Assembly (NCBI GenBank): GCA_938004015.1
Contig: CALKWU010000052.1
Location: 1 to 8,847 of the forward strand
DNA length: 8,847 nucleotides
Origin: an uncultured Oceanobacillus sp.
GTDB lineage: Bacteria > Bacillota > Bacilli > Bacillales > Amphibacillaceae
Reading direction: 5' to 3'
In this document: positions 1 through 4,886 of the stretch, in pieces
Position numbering within the stretch: the first letter of the stretch is position 1
How the letters are laid out: each line of letters begins with the position of its first letter
Notes under the pieces: model-generated
Told to the model about the DNA's origin: nothing
Seen by the model: only the letters and a program-made list of their open reading frames with translations
Database searches by the model: none
Program-made: the position numbers and the translations under genes

Positions 1-13
1 GAATTTATTTCCA

Positions 14-42
14 TTGCAAAGGTCTTGAAAAAACGTTATAAT
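14..42 (+). promoter_or_regulatory. Sigma-A promoter of the SRP RNA gene
   Basis: A perfect -10 box TATAAT (37-42) lies 17 bp downstream of TTGCAA (14-19), which matches the -35 consensus at 4 of 6 positions. The predicted transcription start is close to position 50, which agrees with the 5' end of the SRP RNA as judged from its terminal helix. A second TTGAAA at 25-30 is too close to the -10 box to serve as the -35. Confidence 0.75.
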
Positions 43-50
43 ATTTATTA

Positions 51-316
51 CCGTGCTAAGCGGGGAGGTAGCGGCGCCCTGTACTCGCAATCCGCTATAG
101 CGAGGCCGAATCCCCTGCCGAGGTATGGCGACTGTATGGCAGCCTTAGTGGATTGGTGTTGACGCTCGGGTCCTGCGCAACAGGAACCCACGAACCCTGT
201 CAGGTCCGGAAGGAAGCAGCAGTAAGTGGTCATTCTTGTGTGCCGCAGGGAAGCCTAAGCTGAGCCATGAAGCTAAGAAGCGCATATGGACGTCGTATCG
301 ACGCCGGGTGCACGGT
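51..316 (+). ncRNA. scr: Signal recognition particle RNA, large Bacillus type (scRNA)
   Basis: This is the RNA scaffold of the signal recognition particle. It binds Ffh and guides ribosomes making membrane or secreted proteins to the membrane. The conserved domain IV element GTCAGGTCCGGAAGGAAGC lies near 199-217, and the sequence before it (TCCTGCGCAACAGGAA) and after it (TGTGCCGCAGG) is very close to Bacillus subtilis scRNA. The 5' part (AAGCGGGGAGGTAGCGG) is the Alu-domain start. The ends were set by pairing CCGTGC (51-56) with GCACGG (310-315). The length of about 266 nt fits the Bacillus type (271 nt) and not the short 4.5S form of enterobacteria. The mature ends may differ by a few bases. 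Confidence 0.96.
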
Positions 317-330
317 GATACATACGGACA

Positions 331-377
331 ACGACTTTGGACTTTACATTTGGGGTAAGGTCCTGAGTCGTTTTTTT
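331..377 (+). terminator. Intrinsic terminator of the SRP RNA gene
   Basis: A strong stem pairs ACGACT (331-336) with AGTCGT (366-371). It continues inward with GGAC and TTAC pairing GTAA and GTCC, and is followed by a run of seven or more T. It begins about 15 nt after the predicted 3' end of the SRP RNA, so the precursor is probably trimmed. Confidence 0.85.
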
Positions 378-380
378 ATG

Positions 381-408
381 AAAAAAAACGATGGATGATA
401 TCGTCTTT
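381..408 (-). terminator. Probable terminator of the leftward gene cluster
   Basis: On the minus strand ACGAT (404-400) pairs with ATCGT (392-388) across a 7-nt loop, and outer A-T and one G-T pair extend the stem. A run of T follows (387-381). It faces the SRP RNA terminator only a few bases away, so the two transcription units end tail to tail. The core stem is short, so efficiency is uncertain. Confidence 0.5.
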
Positions 409-527
409 AACAGGGTCGTATCATTTCTTTTTGTTATGATTGAGATGAATAAAGCAAAGACGGCAGCGAAACAACTGAATACGGCAATCCATAAAGCAGG
501 TTCGATGTTCCTCCCCTCCCATCTGGA

Positions 528-878
528 TTACACTCGATTCAAATGCGTGTCTTTGAAATCAGTCGGATATTTCAAGCCGAATCCAAACAAGCGATCCATT
601 CCGATATGGGCGGTCCAGATGAGACCGACTTCGAAAATGAATGGCTGCGAAGATAGAAAACCGAAAACAGTAACAGGTATGGAGATTGTATACGTGTGAA
701 ATATGTTATATACAACCGCACCGATTTTTTTGTTGATGAAATATCCGAGCATGGAGATGTCGGGCGCGAACAATAAAATAAAAAACAACAACCAACTCAA
801 TTCATAATACCGATAGACATAAATACATAAAACAAAAACGGCAAGCCCTTCCAAGTGCAATAGGATTTTGTTCATCAT
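528..878 (-). CDS. DUF4260 family small membrane protein
   Basis: This is a complete 116-residue hydrophobic protein. It has features I associate with the DUF4260 family: LLHLEGLAVF at the start, LLFAPDISMLGYFINKKIGA (about 36-55), YNIFHTYT (about 57-64), and the C-terminal IWTAHIGMDRLFGFGLKYP with FKDTHLNRV at the end. About four membrane segments can be seen, so it is a cytoplasmic-membrane protein. The function of the family is unknown. Two ATG codons are adjacent. GGAGGAGAG lies 4 nt before the first and 7 nt before the second (875), so translation may well start at the second, giving MNKILLHLEG. It is the last intact gene of the leftward cluster, about 38 nt after the broken gene upstream, with no clear promoter of its own between them. 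Confidence 0.85.
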   Translation of the reverse strand: MMNKILLHLEGLAVFVLCIYVYRYYELSWLLFFILLFAPDISMLGYFINKKIGAVVYNIFHTYTISIPVTVFGFLSSQPFIFEVGLIWTAHIGMDRLFGFGLKYPTDFKDTHLNRV

Positions 879-915
879 CTCTCCTCCAATCTACGAACAT
901 CACCTGTAACGCCGA

Positions 916-1174
916 TTACATTTTCTGACTTTTATCCGATAACTGAGGCATTTTGATAGCGATACGACCATCATATTTCCAATTCACAAAATCCCTTGCA
1001 TCACCAGGAAAATAAGCGATAATCTCTAAATCAGCTTGCTTGCATAATTCATAAATTTCATCGGTAGAGTAACATGCCAAAGATTGCGTGGATGTCTCGT
1101 CAGGCTTGTCGTCTTCTCCCATTAAACATGTCGAATTGTTTTTTATAAAATGTATGAGCTTCTTTAATATTCAT
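916..1174 (-). pseudogene. Frameshifted small gene, possibly a methyltransferase C-terminal remnant
   Basis: An ATG at 1174 has an excellent ribosome binding site (AGGAGGA, 7-nt spacing) and starts MNIKEAHTFYKKQFDMFN, but this frame stops at TGA 1102-1100. The frame one base further on stays open from 1122 to the TAA at 918-916 and encodes 68 residues. These include YSTDEIYELCKQADLEIIAY and DFVNWKYDGRIAIK, and read like a genuine protein C-terminus. The two parts join at about 1120-1126 by a one-base frameshift, giving about 86 residues. DEIYELCKQADLEIIAYF resembles the C-terminal helix and strand of class I SAM-dependent methyltransferases, but no SAM-binding motif is present, so at best this is an internally deleted relic. 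The family assignment is weak; the frameshift is clear. A possible alternative is that only the 68-residue frame from ATG 1122 is translated. Confidence 0.55.
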
Positions 1175-1185
1175 GATTCAATCCT

Positions 1186-1212
1186 CCTGTAAAATATGAG
1201 TCATTTTACAGG
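1186..1212 (-). promoter_or_regulatory. Perfect 10-bp inverted repeat overlapping the ribosome binding site
   Basis: CCTGTAAAAT (1186-1195) and ATTTTACAGG (1203-1212) are perfect inverted repeats around a 7-base centre. On the minus-strand transcript the 3' arm ends in ACAGG and shares its last three bases with the AGGAGGA ribosome binding site of the gene starting at 1174. It could be a repressor operator (27-bp dyad) or an RNA hairpin that partly masks the ribosome binding site. There is no T run, so it is not a terminator. Confidence 0.6.
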
Positions 1213-1266
1213 ACCATATCCAAATTCCTGATCCCCATCGTCGAGTTCCCCGTTTGTCGTTGTTTA

Positions 1267-1300
1267 AGCAAATCATACCATAGAATGTAAGTGATTTGCT
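1267..1300. repeat. 9-bp inverted repeat after the lipoprotein gene
   Basis: AGCAAATCA (1267-1275) is repeated inverted and perfect as TGATTTGCT (1292-1300), around a 16-base centre. It lies 7 bases downstream of the lipoprotein stop codon. No T run follows on either strand, so a Rho-independent terminator is not supported. It may be an mRNA 3'-end hairpin or a protein-binding dyad. Confidence 0.45.
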
Positions 1301-1306
1301 CTTGAA

Positions 1307-1813
1307 TTAATCATATCCACCTCTAGCCTCTGGCAAGTCTTGATAAGCTTTTTTTCCTTCCACCATACGAAAAATCTCATTCCTAAGTTCAATCAGTTCT
1401 TTCGCATCGTCTGTCGGATGACAGTATTCCCCTGAAATGGAGTGCTTGTACGTTTCGCCGTTGATGGTGATTTTCCATTCATCGTCTTCATGAGGTTCCT
1501 GGAAACACGTACGATCCGTCAATTTTGGAGTTAATTTTTTTGTTTCGGTAATATTTATTTCCTTCATCCTATCGTAAATATTTTGTTTTTCCTCATGTAT
1601 AAAAGTGATGGTTGCTGTTGCAGTACCGTCCATGATCAAATCTTTCGTCACCGTACCGTCATACGTATTGATTTCGTTCTTTTTATCAAAACCGAATTTG
1701 ATTGAGAAATCAAAGTCATCCGGCATGTTTTCCGGCATCGAAACCGGATTGATGAAAAGACTACAGGCAGTTAACAGAAAGGTAAGAATCATTATAGAGA
1801 ATAACTTTTTCAT
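1307..1813 (-). CDS. Uncharacterised lipoprotein of Bacillaceae type
   Basis: The 168-residue product begins with a lipoprotein signal peptide: KK, a hydrophobic core, and the lipobox LTAC with the lipidated cysteine at residue 17. It is therefore predicted to be exported and anchored to the outer face of the membrane. The mature part contains TYDGTVTKDLIMDGTATATI (about 50-69) and ends KAYQDLPEARGGYD. This layout resembles a common, functionally unknown group of small Bacillus lipoproteins ending in LPEPKGGY-like sequence. Two cysteines (about 103 and 131) could form a disulfide. The start is supported by AAAGGGGAGA shortly upstream of the ATG. An ECF-sigma-type promoter lies only about 22 bp before the gene, suggesting induction by envelope stress. 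No enzymatic role is suggested by the sequence. Confidence 0.8.
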   Translation of the reverse strand: MKKLFSIMILTFLLTACSLFINPVSMPENMPDDFDFSIKFGFDKKNEINTYDGTVTKDLIMDGTATATITFIHEEKQNIYDRMKEINITETKKLTPKLTDRTCFQEPHEDDEWKITINGETYKHSISGEYCHPTDDAKELIELRNEIFRMVEGKKAYQDLPEARGGYD

Positions 1814-1834
1814 TTCGCTCTCCCCTTTCTTAAT

Positions 1835-1862
1835 TAGACGCTGGGGAAGTCTATTTGTTTCA
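1835..1862 (-). promoter_or_regulatory. ECF sigma factor promoter (SigM/SigW/SigV type) of the lipoprotein gene
   Basis: On the minus strand TGAAAC (1862-1857) is followed by exactly 16 bases and then CGTCTA (1840-1835). This agrees with the Bacillus extracytoplasmic-function promoter pattern TGAAAC-N16-CGTC. The expected start point is about 1828, which leaves a short leader containing the ribosome binding site of the lipoprotein gene. The element fits no sigma-A pattern. Which ECF sigma factor reads it cannot be told from the sequence. Confidence 0.72.
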
Positions 1863-1875
1863 CTTCATTTTGTCC

Positions 1876-1960
1876 AAAAAAAGACCATCAGATGGGTTCT
1901 GTCCCCCAAAAATTAGAGTAAAAAATCTAACTATTGGAGGTCACTACATGACGGTCTTTT
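1876..1960. repeat. Long imperfect hairpin resembling an IS-element end; may act as terminator
   Basis: Outer arms AAAGACCATCA (1880-1890) and TGACGGTCTTT (1949-1959) pair with one mismatch. Inner arms CCAAAAATTAGA (1906-1917) and TCTAACTATTGG (1926-1937) pair at 10 of 12 positions, with shorter matched blocks between. The segment GGTTCTGTCCCCCAAAAATT has the look of the terminal repeats of IS3-type elements, and the motif ACTACATGACGG after it could be the first codons of a lost transposase, but no transposase gene is present. On the minus strand the hairpin is followed by TCTTTTTTT (1882-1874), and it lies just after the stop codon of the DUF4179 gene, so it may terminate that transcript. 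An IS remnant or a MITE is inferred, not shown. Confidence 0.5.
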
Positions 1961-1971
1961 ATTCCTTTCAT

Positions 1972-2895
1972 TTATTCTAAATTCACTTCAATCGGTTCCA
2001 GTTCAAAAGGATCTTCCACAATCTCTAACTCATTGTCGGCAACTGATTGATATACAGAGACGACAGGTGTAATTGTAATCGATGTTGCCTCTTCATCAAG
2101 GACGGTTGTTGAAAAACGTTCCAACATGAGGAATTTGCTTTCGCCGAAGCCGGCATTGTACATCACATTATATTCATTCCCTATATCGTCAGTCACGATA
2201 TAATCGACAAATGCCGTTTCCCACTCATCCTCCCACTGTGGTAAGTCTTTATCCAACCGTTTTGACAAATAGAAGTTCGTTGCAACAGGTGTCGTCGTCA
2301 TTTTTCTTAACGTGACGTTGATCCATTCGCCTTTTGTGGTCAAATCGTCAAACTCCCTCGTTTCCGCTTCGAGTGCTTCTAATGTGAATTCAAAATTCCA
2401 GTTCCCTTCAATCGGCTCTTGTTCTTTTTCATTATAAATTCGGCGGATCCGTTCTCCTTTCCACTTGATGTTCACCTGTTCATGTCTTTTGCCATTCATC
2501 AAATACATGATATCGACGACTGCATACTCATTTTCGCTTACCTTTTCAGACATTTTACTCCCTGGTGTATAACTTTTTTCGTATTCCTCTGCAATGAACC
2601 AGCCATCTAAAAATGCATCATCTCCTAGAGATTGATCACTTTTGATCGTGTAGGAGATTGTAATGCTTTCCTTATCGTAGACCGCATCGGTAATCGTGAT
2701 CGTCACGCCATTACTTTCTTGGGTCGCACCAATGCCGGCAGCGTAATTACTGTATTCGTCAAAAATATATGCCTCATCCTCTTTAAACAGTTCAAAGATA
2801 TTCCCGATGAGCGGCAGTTTTTCTGCCAATGCCGGATTGGTAACACTTACGGTGACACTCAAAGCAATAATCGTGATGAAATTTTCATCTTTCAT
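1972..2895 (-). pseudogene. N-terminally truncated DUF4179 anti-sigma-like membrane protein
   Basis: The 307-residue frame has a membrane segment at about 7-24 (ITIIALSVTVSVTNPALA), then KLPLIGNIFELF and GVTITITDAVYDKESITISY, the pattern of the DUF4179 domain. The C-terminal half (FVDYIVTDDIGNEYNV, ERFSTTVLDEEATSITITPV) resembles the DUF5643 domain that often follows it. Such proteins are usually encoded beside an ECF sigma factor and carry a cytoplasmic N-terminal region of several dozen residues that binds the sigma factor. Here that region is missing: only six residues precede the membrane segment, the ribosome binding site is poor, and the frame is open only back to the stop codon of the Rpn remnant (2928-2926). 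The truncation point therefore coincides with the inserted element. The external domain is intact and could still be made, but sigma-factor binding should be lost. Confidence 0.7.
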
Positions 2896-2925
2896 CAGGA
2901 TCTTCCCTAGTTTCCAACTGCTGAT

Positions 2926-3212
2926 TCAATTCAAAACGTGTTTTTTCACTAAAGCAGTCAAGTTCATGACTTCTTCGACTGAAAATCCACTTTTTAATAG
3001 ACGAAGTGCGGTTTCTTCCAGCTTTTCTAAACCCTTTTCCAGCCCTTCTTCTTTCCCTTTTTCAACCGCAGTTTCAACAATTCCATATCCCGTTTTACTG
3101 ACTGTTCATCCAAAACCTGTTTCATGCGGACTTCATAGGCAGCATATTCCTTGTCGTCCATGCTCAACTCTTCCCATGTTTGGAAGGCTTCTTTCAAGAT
3201 TTCATCATTCAC
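2926..3212 (-). pseudogene. Remnant of an Rpn / PD-(D/E)XK nuclease-family transposase (C-terminal part)
   Basis: NDEILKEAFQTWEELSMDD and KEYAAYEVRMKQVLDEQSVK (from 3212 leftward) are typical of the C-terminal helical region of Rpn-type recombination-promoting nucleases. The following codons are frameshifted. The frame beginning NDEIL ends early at 3027, while the next frame gives VEKGKEEGLEKGLEKLEET and then LRLLKSGFSVEEVMNLT, ending VLN at 2926, the expected lysine/glutamate-rich repeat and family C-terminus. The frameshift lies near 3065-3080. Upstream, EEIAV in frame fits the family but a TAG stands directly before it, and no catalytic PD-(D/E)XK core is found before nrdF. The remnant directly abuts the truncated DUF4179 gene, so it probably marks an old insertion. 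Confidence 0.72.
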
Positions 3213-3369
3213 CGCAATCTCCTCCTATTCGCAAAGTATGTCTTCGTAAATCTTGTAATTTTTCGATTGACAACGCCCAGGTATCTAGAGGATTTCTACG
3301 GTCAGTACAGCAAATATTATCTCAACAATCATTCTATTCTTCATATCATTGATGGAAATAGAAAGAAAT

Positions 3370-3403
3370 GAGGCAGGAACACTAAATTTGTTGTTCCTAC
3401 CTC
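3370..3403 (-). terminator. Intrinsic terminator of the nrd operon
   Basis: Twelve base pairs form between GAGGTAGGAACA (3403-3392) and TGTTCCTGCCTC (3381-3370), including one G-U pair, around a 10-nt loop. The T-rich tail ATTTCTTTCTATTT follows. It starts 13 bases after the nrdF stop codon. Confidence 0.78.
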
Positions 3404-3415
3404 TCGCCATATCGA

Positions 3416-4462
3416 TTACAAATCATCAAACCCGTTTAAATCACTGACTTTCGTATAGGTACGGGATCTTTGTTCAAAGAAGTCTGTTTTCGTGCCATCA
3501 AAATTATCGACATAGGCGCGGATCCACTTCATCGGATTGTCGCTCTCGTTTGGATATAATTCGCTTAAACCGATCATTCTGAGCATCTTATTGGCCCGAT
3601 AGCGGATAAAACCGGCCATCTCGTCCAAATCAATTCCTTCAACGTCTTCCAATACGTATTTAGACCATTCAATCTCTAAAGCGACGGATTGTTCAAACTG
3701 GCGATAAATCCATTTTGTAAAGTCTGGTGTATTGTATTCAGGGTTTTCTGCAAAGGTCGCCCGGATGAGTTCGGAAATGAATCGTCCATGTTCCAGTTCA
3801 TCCCGGTTGATGTAGCTGATCATCGTGGACGTTCCTACCATTTTATTTTGTCGTGCTAAATTGTAGAAAAAGGCAAATCCTGAATAAAAAAACATCCCTT
3901 CCAACAAAATGGAATAAACTAATGTTTTTAAGATATTTTCAATTGTCGGCTCTTCAACCATCTGATTATACACTTGCATAATCGTTTCATTACGCTTCAG
4001 CAAAACGTCGTCGGTTCTGCCGATATCAAATGCTTGGATTTGTTTTTCCAGAGAAACGACGGAAGATAAAATATAGGAATAACTCTCGTTGTGCACCGCT
4101 TCCTGCTGGGCAATAATCGCCAAAATCGATTGGACAGCCGGATCCGATGCATATAGTGATGTCAGGAGAATCGCCCTCGTTTGTGAAGAATCGAGGGTTG
4201 CCAACAGACTGATGATTTTCAGGTAGGCTTCCTGCTCTTTTTCCGTCAAAGTCGGGAATTGTTTCACATCGCTGGCCATGTTCACTTCATCGGATTGCCA
4301 GAAATTTCCGAGCAACCGTTTATATATTTTATACCAATGGGGATAAGGAATATCGTTCCAGTTCAAAATGCCGCTAGATTTTCCGCCAAATAATGCCGTT
4401 GCTCGATTAGGATTCAATGGTTCTAAGGTTTTCACTTTGTCTAACATGGCTAATTCCATCAT
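3416..4462 (-). CDS. nrdF: Class I ribonucleotide reductase, small (radical-generating beta) subunit
   Basis: The 348-residue protein holds the dimetal centre and tyrosyl radical that starts reduction of ribonucleotides by the large subunit. The complete ligand set is visible: D91 (TLDSSQ), E121 and H124 (QQEAVHNESY), E188 (LLEGMFFYSGF), and E222 and H225 (NRDELEHGRF). The radical tyrosine is Y128. W43 fits the conserved tryptophan of the radical path, and tyrosine Y336 near the C-terminus could relay to the large subunit. The substitutions that define metal-free class Ie proteins and the Tyr-to-Phe change of class Ic are absent. The ATG at 4462 is supported by AAAGGGTGG a few bases upstream; a second ATG follows at once. 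The gene overlaps the preceding flavodoxin gene by 56 bp, so translation is probably coupled. Whether the metal is Fe or Mn cannot be told, but the flavodoxin neighbour favours a NrdF-like Mn or Fe enzyme. Confidence 0.94.
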   Translation of the reverse strand: MMELAMLDKVKTLEPLNPNRATALFGGKSSGILNWNDIPYPHWYKIYKRLLGNFWQSDEVNMASDVKQFPTLTEKEQEAYLKIISLLATLDSSQTRAILLTSLYASDPAVQSILAIIAQQEAVHNESYSYILSSVVSLEKQIQAFDIGRTDDVLLKRNETIMQVYNQMVEEPTIENILKTLVYSILLEGMFFYSGFAFFYNLARQNKMVGTSTMISYINRDELEHGRFISELIRATFAENPEYNTPDFTKWIYRQFEQSVALEIEWSKYVLEDVEGIDLDEMAGFIRYRANKMLRMIGLSELYPNESDNPMKWIRAYVDNFDGTKTDFFEQRSRTYTKVSDLNGFDDL

Positions 4463-4886
4463 TGACCACCCTTTCTATCCAGTTTTTCACTTTAAGTTCT
4501 TGACTTCCTCTTGGAGATTGTTCGATGGTTAACGGTTCCCATCTGCTTTCATAAAACTTCGCTAATTTAATGGCCGCTTTGCAAAATAAATCATCGCCGC
4601 CAAATTGTGTTTCCCCTGTACCGAATACCGCAATATGATCCGGTTTGTACCCTATTTCCAGAACAAAATCTTTCACTTCATCTGGGGTTGCTCCCTCGGC
4701 CCATGTAAAGGTGCCGATGAAGATCAAATCATAAGTTTCCGGTTGAACTGGCGGGTCGTAGCCAATCCGGTGCACGTCTACACTGAAGTTGTGCTCTTTT
4801 AATTTCTCAATGATGATTTCGGCCACTTCCAACGTATTTCCGCTGTAAGATAAATAAGCCACTAATGCTTTCAACTTTGACACCAC
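4407..4886 (-). CDS. nrdI: Flavodoxin-like protein, probable NrdI-type partner of the ribonucleotide reductase
   Basis: This 159-residue protein has a flavodoxin fold signature: a first strand ALVAYLSYSGNT with the FMN phosphate loop at about S13-T18, a second loop DLIFIGTFTWAEGATPDE (about 53-70), and a third AVFGTGETQFGGDDLFCKAA (about 86-105). In class Ib systems NrdI supplies the oxidant that builds the manganese-tyrosyl radical in NrdF; that role is inferred here from its place between nrdE and nrdF. It is longer than usual NrdI (about 130 residues), and its FTWAEG loop is more like an ordinary flavodoxin, so an electron-donor role is a fair alternative. The start is GTG at 4886 or the next GTG at 4883, inside the end of nrdE (16-bp overlap). 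The ribosome binding site is weak, pointing to coupled translation. Confidence 0.85.
   Translation of the reverse strand: MVSKLKALVAYLSYSGNTLEVAEIIIEKLKEHNFSVDVHRIGYDPPVQPETYDLIFIGTFTWAEGATPDEVKDFVLEIGYKPDHIAVFGTGETQFGGDDLFCKAAIKLAKFYESRWEPLTIEQSPRGSQELKVKNWIERVVNDGISHVRQSENLRTIES

Noticed and set aside
48..233. A 61-codon minus-strand frame at the left end
   Set aside because: It is antisense to the SRP RNA, whose conserved structure fully explains the sequence.
391..699. A 102-codon plus-strand frame
   Set aside because: It overlaps the intact DUF4260 gene on the other strand and has no ribosome binding site or recognisable protein features.
1267..1300. Rho-independent terminator of the lipoprotein gene
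   Set aside because: The inverted repeat has a large 16-base centre and no T run on either strand.
2807..3352. A 181-codon plus-strand frame rich in serine and proline
   Set aside because: It is the reverse complement of the Rpn remnant and the start of the DUF4179 gene; the minus-strand frames carry family motifs.
3416..4462. Possible metal-free class Ie or class Ic small subunit
   Set aside because: All six metal ligands and the radical tyrosine are present, so the defining substitutions of these subclasses are absent.
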